NCBI GenBank assembly: GCA_963788965.1
Contig: CAWBIK010000005.1
Coordinates: 2,108,001-2,172,000 of the forward strand
Source: QHXQ01 sp963788965
Lineage (GTDB): Bacteria; Acidobacteriota; Blastocatellia; Pyrinomonadales; Pyrinomonadaceae
Length of the DNA stretch: 64,000 nt
Reading direction: 5' to 3'
In this document: positions 1-9,382 of the stretch, piece by piece
Layout of the letters: each line of letters starts with the position of its first letter
Position numbering within the stretch: the first letter of the stretch is position 1
Program-made: the position numbers and the translations under genes
The notes under the pieces: generated by a model
What the model was told of the DNA's origin: nothing
What the model saw: only the letters and a program-made list of their open reading frames with translations
Databases searched by the model: none

Positions 1-1
1 C

Positions 2-994
2 GCGTTCATAGACCACAGCGATTTTTATACGCTCGACGTGGCCGACGCCATCGGTCAGCCGGCCGACGCGCAAGCCGTGCAAGCCTTCGTGGATCGGCAT
101 CCTGAATTGATCGGCCGGTTGGAGATTCCCGGCATCAATGCGCCGTTTCAAACCGACCGCGCCGAGATCGAACGCATCGCCAGCAAGTTTCTCAACGCGG
201 TGCAGGAAGCGGGCCGGCTCTACCGGCACATCGCGGCGACGAAGGGCGAGGGCAAGTTCATCACCGAAGTCTCGATGGACGAGACGGACAGCCCGCAGAC
301 GCCGCCGGAGTTGTTAGTGATCCTGGCCGCCATCGCGGACGAAAAGATTCCGGCGCAGACCATCGCGCCGAAGTTTACCGGGCGCTTCAACAAGGGCGTG
401 GATTACGTCGGCGATGTCGCGCAGTTCGAGAAGGAGTTCAACGAAGACTTCGCCGTGATCGCTTATGCCGTCGGCAAGTACGAACTGCCCGACAATCTGA
501 AGCTGAGCGTCCATTCGGGCAGCGACAAGTTCTCGATCTACGAGCCGATCCGCCGCGCACTCAAACGCACGGGCGCGGGGATTCACGTGAAGACGGCGGG
601 CACGAACTGGCTGGAAGAAGTGATCGGACTGGCGGAATCGGGCGGCGAAGGGTTGAAGCTGGCCAAGGAGATTTACGGCAAGGCGCTTGACGATATAGAC
701 GCTTTGTGCGCGCCTTATGCGACCGTGATCGACATTGATCGCACGAAGCTCCCGGCGAAAGCGGAAGTGCAAGAGTGGACCTCAGAACAGTTCACGAGCG
801 CGCTCCGGCACGACCCGAAGAACGAGCAGTACAACTTGCACCTGCGGCAACTGCTGCACGTCGGTTACAAGGTCGCCGCTAAGATGGGGGATCGTTACTT
901 AGACATGCTCAAGGCGTGCGAGGCGACGGTCGGCAAGAACGTGACGGAGAACTTGTACGAGCGCCACATCAAGCCGTTGTTCATCGGCGCTTGA
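2..994 (+). CDS. uxaE: Tagaturonate/fructuronate epimerase UxaE-like, 5' partial
   Basis: The reading frame is open to the left window edge, so the N-terminus is missing; an internal GTG at 38 is unlikely to be the true start. The visible 330 residues match my recollection of the UxaE family, which interconverts D-tagaturonate and D-fructuronate in hexuronate breakdown and is roughly 480 residues long. Family-like stretches include DHSDF at the edge, KFTGRFNKGVDYVGD near the middle, and SVHSGSDKFSIY. The stop at 992-994 is 43 bases before the next gene, an SDR that would reduce fructuronate to mannonate. A KDG kinase follows, so three consecutive steps of hexuronate catabolism lie together. 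The assignment is by motif recall and context, not by a search. Confidence 0.72.
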   Translation, partial: AFIDHSDFYTLDVADAIGQPADAQAVQAFVDRHPELIGRLEIPGINAPFQTDRAEIERIASKFLNAVQEAGRLYRHIAATKGEGKFITEVSMDETDSPQTPPELLVILAAIADEKIPAQTIAPKFTGRFNKGVDYVGDVAQFEKEFNEDFAVIAYAVGKYELPDNLKLSVHSGSDKFSIYEPIRRALKRTGAGIHVKTAGTNWLEEVIGLAESGGEGLKLAKEIYGKALDDIDALCAPYATVIDIDRTKLPAKAEVQEWTSEQFTSALRHDPKNEQYNLHLRQLLHVGYKVAAKMGDRYLDMLKACEATVGKNVTENLYERHIKPLFIGA

Positions 995-1037
995 GTGTGC
1001 CGTGGTTGCGACCACGCCGGGTGGAGGGAGCGTTAAG

Positions 1038-1868
1038 ATGAACGCAGCAGAGTTGATGAAGATGTACGACTTCACCGGCCGCTCCGTGGTGGTCACGGGC
1101 GGGACGGGCGTGTTGGGTCGCTTCATGGTCGCGGCGCTGGTCGGCTGCGGCGCGAACGTCTCGGTGCTGGCGCGCAACCGCGCGAAGGCGGCGGACGTGC
1201 TGGCAGAGATAAAGGGGTCGGGCCGTGTGTTCATCGTCGAAGGCGATGCGGTCAAGCGCGATGAACTCGAACAGGCGTTGCCGCAGATAGTGGCCGAGTT
1301 CGGGCGGGTTGATTGCCTCGTCAACGGCGCGGGCGGCAATCATCCGCAGGCGACGACACGCCCCGACCTCTCGTTCTTCGACCTGCCGGAAGAAGCCCTG
1401 CGCTTCGTCTTCGACTTGAACCTGTTGGGCACAATCTTTCCGAGTCAGATTTTCGGCCGGCAGATGGCCGAGCAGGGCGCGGGCGTGATCTTAAACGTCT
1501 CGTCAATGTCGGCCTTGCAACCGTTGACGCGTGTTATGACCTACTCGGCGGCGAAAGCGGGCGTCAACAGTTTCACGCAATGGCTCGCCGTGCATCTGGC
1601 GCAAGAATATTCGCCGCGCATACGCGTGAACGCCATCGCGCCCGGCTTCTTCCTGACCGAGCAGAATCGCTTTCTGCTGACCGACAAGGAAACCGGCGCA
1701 CTGACCGCGCGCGGGCAGAGCATCATCGGCCACACCCCGATGGCGCGCTTCGGCGAGCCGCAAGATTTGTTGGGCACGTTGCTGTGGCTGCTCTCGCCCG
1801 CCTCCGGCTTCGTCACCGGCGTCGTCGTCCCCGTCGATGGCGGCTTCTCGGCCTTCAGCGGCGTGTGA
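1038..1868 (+). CDS. SDR-family D-mannonate oxidoreductase (fructuronate reductase)
   Basis: A 276-residue short-chain dehydrogenase/reductase. The Rossmann nucleotide-binding motif TGGTGVLG lies at residues 20-27, an NGAGGNHP segment near residue 95 and the catalytic YSAAK (Tyr-x3-Lys) near residue 168. The C-terminus PVDGGFSAFSGV and the NGAGGNHP segment resemble the Bacillus YjmF type, an NAD(P)H-dependent D-mannonate oxidoreductase; this is recall of the family. I chose ATG 1038 because a purine-rich GGAGGG lies just upstream at about 1022-1027 and the residues before it (VATTPGGGS) look non-coding. It sits between a UxaE-like epimerase and a KDG kinase, so reduction of fructuronate to mannonate is the best reading. 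A different sugar-acid substrate is possible. Confidence 0.8.
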   Translation: MNAAELMKMYDFTGRSVVVTGGTGVLGRFMVAALVGCGANVSVLARNRAKAADVLAEIKGSGRVFIVEGDAVKRDELEQALPQIVAEFGRVDCLVNGAGGNHPQATTRPDLSFFDLPEEALRFVFDLNLLGTIFPSQIFGRQMAEQGAGVILNVSSMSALQPLTRVMTYSAAKAGVNSFTQWLAVHLAQEYSPRIRVNAIAPGFFLTEQNRFLLTDKETGALTARGQSIIGHTPMARFGEPQDLLGTLLWLLSPASGFVTGVVVPVDGGFSAFSGV

Positions 1869-1875
1869 TGAAAGA

Positions 1876-1945
1876 CGATGCGGCATGATGCATGACGACG
1901 GATGAATAAGCAGCTATTCATCAGTCATCATTCATCGTGCATCGT
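1876..1945. repeat. Dispersed palindrome, family B copy 1
   Basis: An imperfect inverted repeat between two genes. The core arms GATGAATA and TATTCATC pair perfectly around AGCAGC, and the outer arms carry repeated GATG/CATC steps. Similar palindromes lie at 9383-9432, 14837-14878 and 52017-52083. It has no T-run typical of an intrinsic terminator, so a REP-like element is a better description. Confidence 0.6.
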
Positions 1946-2014
1946 TCGCACCGCTTCAAAGTTCGTTTCGCAAGCTAGTATCAATCAGTCAGTATGATCG
2001 TTAAGGAGCGTAGC

Positions 2015-3097
2015 ATGAATTATGGTCTGAACATTTTGCCGGAGGGCGCGTTGGATTTCCTGTCGCTCGGCGCACTGGTCCATCGGATTGATCCCGGCGT
2101 CATCCCCTTTCGCAAAGCGTCCGAATGTCAGATACACGTTAGCGGCGGCGAGTTTAATTGTGCCGCTAATCTGGCCGACGCCTTCCGTCTGAAGACCGGC
2201 ATCGTGTCGGCGATGGTCAACTATCCGATTGGCGAGTTGATCGCCGAACGCGTGCGTGCGATGGGCGTCAAGCCTTTCTATAAGTGGTTCGAGCACGACG
2301 GCGTGACGGGGCCGAACATGGCGGCCGTCTATAGCGACCGTGGACATGGCGTGCGCGCGCCCGTCGTCTTCTATAACCGCTCGAACGAAGCGGCGGCGCG
2401 GTTGAAACCGGGCGACTTCAACTGGGCCGAAGTCTTTGCCGGCGGCGTGCGCTGGTTTCACACGGGCGGCATCTTCGCGGCGCTTTCGGAAACGACGGCC
2501 GAGTTGATCATCGAAGCGATGCAGGCCGCAAAGGCCGCGGGCGCGGTCGTCTCTTACGACTTGAACTTCCGCGAGAAGCTCTGGAAGATCGGCGGCGGCT
2601 ATGAACGCTCGTTGGCCACCGTCAAGCGCATCGTGGAGAACGTGGACGTGCTTGTCGGTAATGAAGAGGACCTGCAAAGAGGTCTGGGCATACGCGGGCA
2701 GGACGTGACCGCGAAGTCCAAACTCGACGCGACCGCGTTCTTCCTGATGATCGAAGAAGTGATCGAGCGTCATCCGCAAGTCAAGATCGTCGCCACGACG
2801 TTGCGCGAAGTGCATACGACGAACCGGCACAGTTGGAGCGCCGTGGCGTGGATCAACGGCGAGACTTACAGCGCGCCGACCGCCGAGTTGGACGTGTTGG
2901 ACCGCGTGGGCGGCGGCGACGGGTTCGCGTCCGGCTTCATCTATGGGCTGTTGAATGGCGAGTCGCCGGAAGAGGCGCTGCGGCTTGGTTGGGCGCACGG
3001 CGCGTTGTTGACCACGTTCCCCGGCGACACGACCATGGCGACCATGGAGCAAGTGCGCGCGTTCGCCAAAGGCGGCTCGGCGCGCATTCAACGTTAA
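2015..3097 (+). CDS. kdgK: PfkB-family 2-dehydro-3-deoxygluconokinase
   Basis: A 360-residue carbohydrate kinase of the PfkB/ribokinase fold. The N-terminal substrate-binding glycine pair is in SGGEFNCAANLA, and the C-terminal anion-hole/catalytic-base motif is GGGDGFASGF with the Asp near residue 301. The expected reaction is ATP-dependent phosphorylation of 2-keto-3-deoxygluconate to KDPG, which fits the preceding epimerase and mannonate oxidoreductase. ATG 2015 is preferred over ATG 1994 because AAGGAG at 2003-2008 sits six bases before it. The gene is separated from the SDR gene by a family B palindrome and followed by a family A palindrome. Kinase family is secure; the KDG substrate is inferred from family resemblance and context. 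Confidence 0.8.
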   Translation: MNYGLNILPEGALDFLSLGALVHRIDPGVIPFRKASECQIHVSGGEFNCAANLADAFRLKTGIVSAMVNYPIGELIAERVRAMGVKPFYKWFEHDGVTGPNMAAVYSDRGHGVRAPVVFYNRSNEAAARLKPGDFNWAEVFAGGVRWFHTGGIFAALSETTAELIIEAMQAAKAAGAVVSYDLNFREKLWKIGGGYERSLATVKRIVENVDVLVGNEEDLQRGLGIRGQDVTAKSKLDATAFFLMIEEVIERHPQVKIVATTLREVHTTNRHSWSAVAWINGETYSAPTAELDVLDRVGGGDGFASGFIYGLLNGESPEEALRLGWAHGALLTTFPGDTTMATMEQVRAFAKGGSARIQR

Positions 3098-3106
3098 CCG
3101 AGGACC

Positions 3107-3169
3107 GTTAACCACAAAGACACTAAGACACGAAAGAAACACTTTGCGTCTTGGTGTCTTTGTGGTTAA
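3107..3169. repeat. Dispersed palindrome, family A copy 1
   Basis: An inverted repeat with arms beginning GTTAACCACAAAGACAC and ending GTGTCTTTGTGGTTAA, nearly perfectly complementary over 16 bases, with an 8-base-period internal structure (ACACGAAG type). It lies directly after kdgK. Copies of the same family lie at about 4521, 12971, 22032, 31962 and 43935. Confidence 0.75.
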
Positions 3170-3217
3170 TTTTATTCAGGCATCGTTTTCATAACATCTT
3201 GCATGAGGTGATCCGTT

Positions 3218-4512
3218 ATGAGTAGTAAACCTGCGCCCGCGACCGTCGGGCAAGGTGCGCCCGAACTTGATCTGTCGCCGCGCGAGTTGCGCGCCATCGT
3301 CGAGCAGGCCTTGCTCGGCGTCGCGCCCGGTGCGCGCGTGCTCGCCATCATTCCCGACAAGACGCGCGACGACAACACAGACCTGCTCTTTCCGTTCGCC
3401 GCCGAAGTGTTGGCCGCGCGCCGCGTCGAGCAGTTCGACGCGCTCGTCGCGCAGGGCACGCACATGCCGATGACCGAGGCCGAGAAGCGCGGCAAGATCG
3501 GGCTGAGCGACGACGGCGCAAACGCGCCCGGCCTTGGGCGCATCTTCGATCACCAGTGGAACGATCCGGCCGAACTGGTCACGCTTGGCGAGTTGAGCGC
3601 CGAGCGTGTGCGCGAGTTGACCGGCGGGCTGATCAGCGAAGCCGTCACCGTGAGTTTGAACCGTTTGCTCGCGCCCGGCCAGTACGACACGGTGCTGATC
3701 TTTGGCGCGACCGTGCCGCATGAGGTGGCGGGCTTCGCGGGCGGCGCGAAATATTTCTTCCCCGGCGTCGCCGGCCCGACCTGACGCACGCAACCCACTG
3801 GCTCGGCGCGCTCGCCTCAATCGAGAACGTGATCGGTCGGGTCGAGACGCCCACGCGCCACATGATCGAGGCGGCGGCCGAGTTCGTGCCCGCGCGCATC
3901 ATCTCGCTCAACTCGGTTGTCGCGCGCGACGACGACGGCCGCCTGCGCACCTACGCGCTCTTTGCCGGCGACGTGCGCGAAGCCTTTCGTCGTGCGGCCG
4001 ACGTGAGCCGCCACGTTCACATCAAGTACACGGGGCGCAAGTATAAGCGCGTCGTCGCTCTGCTCGATGAGCACTACGACGAGCTATGGGTCGGCGGCAA
4101 GGCCAGTTATAAACTCGGCGGCATCATCGAAGAGGGCGGCGAGTTGATCGTCTATGCGCCGCACCTGCGCACCATCTCCGAGACGCACGGGCTGTTGATC
4201 GAAAAATACGGCTACGCGCCGCTCGACCGTGTGCGCGAGATGGTCGCGCTCTCGACCGAGCTACAGGCGAACCTCGCCGTCGCCGCGCACCTCGCGCACG
4301 TCTCTTATGCCGGGCAACGCGACGAGACAGGGCGCGTCATTCCGCGCTACCGCATCACGATGGCCTCGGCGCTCGACGAAGCCACTTGCAAACGCGTCAA
4401 CTTAGGCTTCTTAGATCACAGGCAGTTTCGGCGTGAAGACTACGAGTCCGACCCCGACACTTTGATCGTCGAACGCGCCGGCCGCGACCTGTACTTGGTC
4501 GAGCCGCATTAA
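3218..4512 (+). CDS. LarA-like (DUF2088) nickel-pincer racemase/epimerase family, frameshifted
   Basis: Two adjacent reading frames together make one LarA-like protein of about 430 residues. The first frame (3218-3784) ends at FFPGVAGP and the second continues LTHATHWLGALASIENVIGR. Adding one G in the run near 3776 gives GPDLTH and restores a single frame. The N-terminal half has the family-like DKTRDDNTDLLFP and QGTHMPMTEAEK segments and AGGAKYFFPG. Characterised LarA proteins are lactate racemases carrying a nickel-pincer cofactor; homologues act on varied 2-hydroxy acids. Next to hexuronate genes, this one may act on a sugar acid, which is inference. The break is either a sequence indel or a recent inactivation. 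Confidence 0.7.
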
Positions 4513-4520
4513 AGAGCACT

Positions 4521-4592
4521 CAACCACAAAGACCGAGAAGACACGAAACAGCTTAATTGCCTGCTTTCGTGTCTTCGCATCTTTGTGGTTAA
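4521..4592. repeat. Dispersed palindrome, family A copy 2
   Basis: An imperfect inverted repeat starting CAACCACAAAGACCGAGAAG and ending CGCATCTTTGTGGTTAA, placed between the LarA-like gene and the next operon. Same family as the copy at 3107. Confidence 0.7.
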
Positions 4593-4601
4593 ATTCCTTT
4601 C

Positions 4602-5693
4602 ATGTCCATGACCCAAAGAGACGACTTGCAGGCGCAGGTGCAACTCGCGCGCACGCGCCTCGACGCATGGGTGCGCGAGTTGATGCAGTGGCATTTCAAC
4701 CCCGACACGGGCTGCCCCTTCTGGCTCGACTACGCCAAACAACTCGATTGGGAGCCGCGCCGCGACGTGCAAACTTACGACGATCTCGCGCGCTTCGGGT
4801 TCTTTCAAGACGAGTGGCTGCGCGGCGGCCCCGTGCGCCGCTGGATACCGCGCGCTTACAAAGATCGCCCCGTCTTCGTCTTCGAGACGGGCGGCTCAAC
4901 CGGCGTGCCCAAGTGTCGCATCAACGTCGAAGACTTCCGCCTCGACTACGAAGCTTTTAGCGCGACGCTGCCCGACGCAGCTTTTCCGCCCGGCGCGGAT
5001 TGGCTACAGGTCGGCCCGACGGGGCCGCGCCGCCTGCGTCTCGCCGTCGAACATCTCGCGCAGTATCGCGGCGGCATCTGCTTCATGGTCGATCTCGATC
5101 CGCGTTGGGTCATCAAGTTGTTGAAGTCGAACCAACCGCGCGAAGCCGAAGCGTACAAGCAACACGTCGTCGAGCAAGCATTGACGCTGCTGCGCGCGCA
5201 CGAAAACATCAAGTGCCTGTTCACGACGCCGAAACTGCTCGAAGCTCTCTGCGAGAAAGTCTCGCTCAAGAAACTCGGCATCACCGGCGTCTTCTGCGGC
5301 GGCACGGAGATGACGCCGCAGTTCCATCGCTTCGCCGTCGAAGAACTTCTGGACGGCGTTCACTTCGCGCCGACCTACGGCAACACCTTGATGGGTCTTG
5401 CCACCGGCAAACCGCGTCTCGTCGAAGACAACTACGCCATCATCTACTACCCGCCGCTCCCGCGCGCCATGATCGAAGTGGTTGACCCCGACGAGCCGGA
5501 CAGACTCGTCGAATATGGCGCGACCGGCCGCGTTCGTTTGACAACGCTCACGCGCGAGTTCTTCATGCCCCGCTTCCTCGAACGCGACGAAGCCGAGCGC
5601 GAGCCGCCCTATCATCTCTACCCCTGGGACGGCGTCCGCAACGTCCGCCCCTTCTCCCGCTTCCAGACCTCGGTTGTCGAAGGCGTCTATTGA
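4602..5693 (+). CDS. Adenylate-forming enzyme, LuxE/PaaK-like (acyl-protein synthetase or CoA ligase family)
   Basis: A 363-residue protein with the ATP/AMP-binding P-loop FETGGSTGVPK at about residues 94-104 and CGGTEMTP plus PTYGNTLMG later, the A5-like region of adenylating enzymes. It is shorter than typical phenylacetate-CoA ligases and close to the length of LuxE acyl-protein synthetases (about 370 residues). It would activate a carboxylic acid as an acyl-adenylate. The next gene is a LuxC/ALDH-like reductase, so the two could reduce a carboxylate to an aldehyde. No strong ribosome-binding site is visible; ATG 4602 is followed by an alternative ATG at 4608. Family is clear, substrate unknown. 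Confidence 0.68.
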   Translation: MSMTQRDDLQAQVQLARTRLDAWVRELMQWHFNPDTGCPFWLDYAKQLDWEPRRDVQTYDDLARFGFFQDEWLRGGPVRRWIPRAYKDRPVFVFETGGSTGVPKCRINVEDFRLDYEAFSATLPDAAFPPGADWLQVGPTGPRRLRLAVEHLAQYRGGICFMVDLDPRWVIKLLKSNQPREAEAYKQHVVEQALTLLRAHENIKCLFTTPKLLEALCEKVSLKKLGITGVFCGGTEMTPQFHRFAVEELLDGVHFAPTYGNTLMGLATGKPRLVEDNYAIIYYPPLPRAMIEVVDPDEPDRLVEYGATGRVRLTTLTREFFMPRFLERDEAEREPPYHLYPWDGVRNVRPFSRFQTSVVEGVY

Positions 5694-5811
5694 ATAAGCG
5701 TTATGCGCCGATGCGTGAGTTAAGTTGGTTATGCCGAAACTTAGGCACAACGTCGCGCGTAACAAGCTTGCATTAATCCTTTAGTCTTGAAAGCTGGTTG
5801 AGTTTTTCGTC

Positions 5812-7239
5812 ATGCTGCACATTCCGTTGTTACGCAAGGGCGTGCCTTATAAGAGTCTGGACGTGGTGCGCGTGGCGCAGTGCGGGACGGGTGCGCCGTT
5901 CGTGGAGATGAGTCAGGCGAACGCGGGCTTGGTGCGCCGCGATCTGTTGGAGCAAGAGACTGCGCGGCGTGCGCTCGAAGCGTTAAGCACGGACGAGTTG
6001 ATTGAGATGTGCGCGCATGCGGCTGAGATTTTTATGCGCGACGAGTTGCCCGTGGGCGACGAAGCGCAGACGCCGCAAAGGTATGTCGAACAGTTGGCGG
6101 CGACGACGGGGTTGCCGCATGTGCTGGCGCGGCGCAACATGGAGAAGATTCGCGGCGTGCTGGCGGAGATGCACACGGTGCTTGCAGGGCTGACGCGCAA
6201 TCTCGATCTCGGCATTCTTGATCGCGGCTTCGGCACAATCGAAGGCCGCGCCGTCAGCTTCTTCCCGCGCACGCAGACGCTCGGCGTGGTGCTGCCGAGC
6301 AACTCGCCGGGCGTGCATTCGTTGTGGGTTCCAGCCGTCGCGTTGAAGACGCCGCTCGTCTTGAAGCCCGGCGGCGCAGAGCCGTGGACGCCTTACCGCA
6401 TCATCCAGTCGTTCATCAAAGCTGGCGTGCCGCCAGTCGCGTTCAGTTACTATCAAACTGATCACGCAGGCGCGAGCGAAATCCTGCGCCGGACAGGGCG
6501 CGGCATGGTCTTTGGTGATGTAAGTTCGACTGCTCAATGGACCGACGACCGACGTGTGGAAGTGCATGGCCCCGGCTATAGCAAGGTCGTCATCGGCGCG
6601 GACTGCGCGGACGAGTGGGAGCAGTATCTTGATGTGCTGGTCGCGTCGGTGCTTGAGAACGGCGGGCGCTCGTGCGTCAACGCTTCGGGCATCTGGGTCA
6701 CGGCGCACGCCGAAGAGATCGCGTTGGCGCTCGCCGAACGTTTGGCGCAGGTCAGCCCGCGCGCAGTGGATGATGACGCGGCCCAACTCGCGCCCTTCGC
6801 CGATGCATCGGTCGCCGCGCGTATCAATGCGCTGATCGAGGCCGGCTTGGCCGAACCGGGCGCGCGCGATTTAACAACTGAACGACGCGGCAGCGGTCGT
6901 CTGGTCAACTGGCAAAGCGGCGCGTACCTGTTGCCGACCGTCGTGCTGTGTGCAAGTCGTGAACATACGCTGGCGAACCGCGAGTTTCTATTTCCGTTCG
7001 CAAGTGTCGTGCAAGTCAACGCCGATGAACTACCCGCAGCATTAGGGCCGAGCCTTGTCGTCACGGCGATCACGCGCGACGAGCAGTTGATCCGTAAGTT
7101 ACTCCAAGCGCCGCACGTTGATCGCCTGAACATCGGCGCAGTGCCGACCGGCCGGATCAGTTGGGATCAACCGCACGAGGGCAACCTCTTCGAGCATCTG
7201 TACGCGCGCAGAGCCTTTCAACAAGCGGTCGCTGGCTAG
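5812..7239 (+). CDS. Acyl-CoA reductase / aldehyde dehydrogenase superfamily (LuxC-like)
   Basis: A 475-residue ALDH-superfamily protein. The catalytic cysteine is in GGRSCVNASG at about residue 288, preceded by the nucleotide-fold segments GVVLPSNSPGVHSLW and LVLKPGGAEPWTPYR. LuxC fatty-acyl reductases share this fold and length. Placed 118 bases after a LuxE/PaaK-like activating enzyme, it is a candidate for NAD(P)H reduction of the activated acyl group to an aldehyde. It is followed 15 bases later by a glycosyltransferase gene, suggesting co-transcription. A plain aldehyde oxidation role cannot be excluded from sequence alone. Confidence 0.68.
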   Translation: MLHIPLLRKGVPYKSLDVVRVAQCGTGAPFVEMSQANAGLVRRDLLEQETARRALEALSTDELIEMCAHAAEIFMRDELPVGDEAQTPQRYVEQLAATTGLPHVLARRNMEKIRGVLAEMHTVLAGLTRNLDLGILDRGFGTIEGRAVSFFPRTQTLGVVLPSNSPGVHSLWVPAVALKTPLVLKPGGAEPWTPYRIIQSFIKAGVPPVAFSYYQTDHAGASEILRRTGRGMVFGDVSSTAQWTDDRRVEVHGPGYSKVVIGADCADEWEQYLDVLVASVLENGGRSCVNASGIWVTAHAEEIALALAERLAQVSPRAVDDDAAQLAPFADASVAARINALIEAGLAEPGARDLTTERRGSGRLVNWQSGAYLLPTVVLCASREHTLANREFLFPFASVVQVNADELPAALGPSLVVTAITRDEQLIRKLLQAPHVDRLNIGAVPTGRISWDQPHEGNLFEHLYARRAFQQAVAG

Positions 7240-7254
7240 CGCAAGCATTGCATC

Positions 7255-8589
7255 ATGAAGCTTCTCGCTTTCACGGCCGGCGCGGCGAATATGTATTGCG
7301 GCAGTTGTCTGCGCGACAACGCGCTGGCGGCGGAGTTGATCCGGCGCGGGCACGACGTAATGCTGCTGCCGATCTACACGCCGACGCTGACGGACGAGCC
7401 GAACGTCAGCAGCGCGAAAGTTTTTTTCGGCGGCATCAGCGTCTATCTCGAACAGCACTCGGCGCTCTTTCGGCGCACGCCGTGGCTGCTTGATCGGCTG
7501 TGGGATTCGACCGCCGCGCTACGCCTTGCTTCGCGTCGTTCGCTTGCGCTCGACCCGCGCATGCTCGGCGAGTTGACCGTCTCGATGCTGCGCGGCGCGG
7601 ACGGCCGCCAACGAAAAGAGCTAGACAAATTGGTCCACTGGCTGCGGCAAGAGACAGAGCCGCCCGATCTCATCAGCCTGCCGAACTCGCTGCTGATCAG
7701 TCTCGCCCGCCCGATCAAGCAAGTGTTGGCTCGACCCATCGTCTGCACACTACAGGGCGAAGACCTGTTCATCGACGGACTGCAAGCGGACTATCGCCGC
7801 ACGGCGCTTGAGTTGATCCGCGCCAACGTCGAACACGTGGACGCGTTCGTCGCCGTCAGCGACTACTACGCAGACTTCATGTGTCGCTATCTCGCCATCC
7901 CCGAACACAAGGTGCGCGTCGTGCCGCTCGGCGTCAACGTCGAAGACTTCGACGGGGCCGAGCGCACACGCAACGATCCATTCACCATCGGCTACTTCGC
8001 GCGCGTCGCGCCGGAGAAGGGCTTGCGCGAACTCTGCGAGGCTTACAAGTTGTTGCGCGAACGCTCGGACTTTCCCGCGTCACGTCTTGAAGTCGGCGGC
8101 TATCTGGGGCCGGAACACCGCGCCTATTTCAACGCCGTCGAACAACAGATGCGCGACTGGGGCTTCGCTTCAGAGTTTCATTATCACGGCGCGCTCGACC
8201 GGCAACAGAAGATCGACTTCCTGCGACGCTGCGACGTGTTCTCAGTGCCCGCGCCATACGACGAACCGAAAGGGCTGTCCGTACTCGAAGCATTGGCGTG
8301 CGGCGTGCCCGTCGTCCAACCGCGACGCGGCGCGTATACAGAGATCGTCGAACGCACGCGCGGCGGTCTGCTCGTCGAACCGGACAACGCCGAGAGTCTG
8401 GCCGAAGGCATCTATACGCTCTGGCAAGATGCAGCCCGCGCCGCGCAACTCGGTCGCGCAGGCGCGGCCGGCGTGCGCGCACACTACAGCGTCGCGCGCA
8501 TGGCCGAACGCACGCTTGAAGTCTATCAAGAACTGACAAGCGCAGAGACGTTAACGCAGCAACGGCCGGCGCATGTCGGCGTCGCGTGA
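7255..8589 (+). CDS. GT4-family glycosyltransferase
   Basis: A 444-residue GT-B fold retaining glycosyltransferase. The N-terminus is acceptor-type (AGAANMYCGSCLRDNALA). The C-terminal nucleotide-sugar domain starts at TIGYFARVAPEKGL and contains the GT4 E-x7-E motif in EPKGLSVLEALACGVP near residue 337. No membrane segment is obvious. It starts 15 bases after the reductase gene and precedes an ABC transporter, so it may glycosylate a lipid or small molecule that the pathway builds; that is inference. The glycosyltransferase family is secure, donor and acceptor are not. Confidence 0.85.
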   Translation: MKLLAFTAGAANMYCGSCLRDNALAAELIRRGHDVMLLPIYTPTLTDEPNVSSAKVFFGGISVYLEQHSALFRRTPWLLDRLWDSTAALRLASRRSLALDPRMLGELTVSMLRGADGRQRKELDKLVHWLRQETEPPDLISLPNSLLISLARPIKQVLARPIVCTLQGEDLFIDGLQADYRRTALELIRANVEHVDAFVAVSDYYADFMCRYLAIPEHKVRVVPLGVNVEDFDGAERTRNDPFTIGYFARVAPEKGLRELCEAYKLLRERSDFPASRLEVGGYLGPEHRAYFNAVEQQMRDWGFASEFHYHGALDRQQKIDFLRRCDVFSVPAPYDEPKGLSVLEALACGVPVVQPRRGAYTEIVERTRGGLLVEPDNAESLAEGIYTLWQDAARAAQLGRAGAAGVRAHYSVARMAERTLEVYQELTSAETLTQQRPAHVGVA

Positions 8590-8594
8590 ACGAG

Positions 8595-8665
8595 CGACCA
8601 GCGATCAGCTTTCAGCTATTGATACTGATTAAAGCTGATCGCTGGCGGCTGACCGCTGATCGCTA
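8595..8665. repeat. Dispersed inverted repeat, family C
   Basis: The arms CAGCGATCAGCTTTCAGCT and AAAGCTGATCGCTGG are largely complementary, followed by a third related unit GACCGCTGATCGCT. It fills the gap between the glycosyltransferase and the ABC ATPase genes and resembles the other intergenic palindromes in layout but not in sequence. Confidence 0.55.
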
Positions 8666-8680
8666 TCGAGGTCATAACGT

Positions 8681-9346
8681 TTGCTCGTAGTCGAAGACCT
8701 GTCGAAAGAGTATGCGACGCCGCGCGGTGCGCTGCCGATCCTCGCGCACGTCAACTTGCAACTGGCGCGCGGCGACGCCATCGCCGTCACAGGCCCGTCG
8801 GGCAGCGGCAAAAGCACGCTGCTCTACATCGTCGGCGCGCTTGAACCGCCGACCAGCGGCCTTGTCAAACTCGACGAGCGCGACCCTTTCGCTTTGAACG
8901 AGCGCGCGCTGGCCGCATTCAGGAACAAAGAGATCGGCTTCATCTTTCAGGACCATTGCCTGCTGCCGCAATGCACGGTCTTGGAGAACGTGTTGACGCC
9001 CACGCTCATCGCGAGCACAAGCGACGACGACACGGAACGCGCGCGCGCCCTGCTCGCACAAGTGGGCCTCGGCGAACGGTTGGAACATCGACCGGCGGAA
9101 CTCTCCGGCGGCGAGAAGCAGCGGGCCGCGCTCGCACGCGCACTCATCCGCCGGCCCACGCTGTTGCTGTGCGACGAGCCGACCGGCAATCTTGATCACG
9201 AATCAGCCGAACGCGTCGCCGCGCTGCTCCTCGAATTGCACCAGCGACAAGAGACGATCCTCATCGTCGTTACCCACAGCGCCGAACTCGCCGCCCGATT
9301 GCCCGTGCGTTATGAACTGCACGACAAACAACTCAGAAAGAAATGA
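8681..9346 (+). CDS. ABC transporter ATP-binding protein, LolD/MacB type
   Basis: A 221-residue ABC ATPase. Walker A GPSGSGKST is at residues 38-46, the Q-loop in FIFQDHCLLPQ, signature LSGGEKQR near residue 141, Walker B LLLCDEPT near residue 165, the D-loop GNLDHES and the H-loop His in VVTHS. The start is a TTG at 8681 with GAGGT at 8668-8672 eight bases upstream. It is followed by a large FtsX-type permease, the usual partner of LolD/MacB ATPases. Such mechanotransmission systems extract or export lipoproteins, lipids or small molecules across the envelope rather than importing solutes. Substrate unknown. Confidence 0.88.
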   Translation: MLVVEDLSKEYATPRGALPILAHVNLQLARGDAIAVTGPSGSGKSTLLYIVGALEPPTSGLVKLDERDPFALNERALAAFRNKEIGFIFQDHCLLPQCTVLENVLTPTLIASTSDDDTERARALLAQVGLGERLEHRPAELSGGEKQRAALARALIRRPTLLLCDEPTGNLDHESAERVAALLLELHQRQETILIVVTHSAELAARLPVRYELHDKQLRKK

Positions 9347-9382
9347 TGAATGATGAATGAGAGACACGCTGATCTTTATGCA

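Noticed and set aside
1985..3142. A 385-residue antisense frame across kdgK
   Set aside because: Arg/His-rich shadow frame, ends in the family A palindrome and has no family features.
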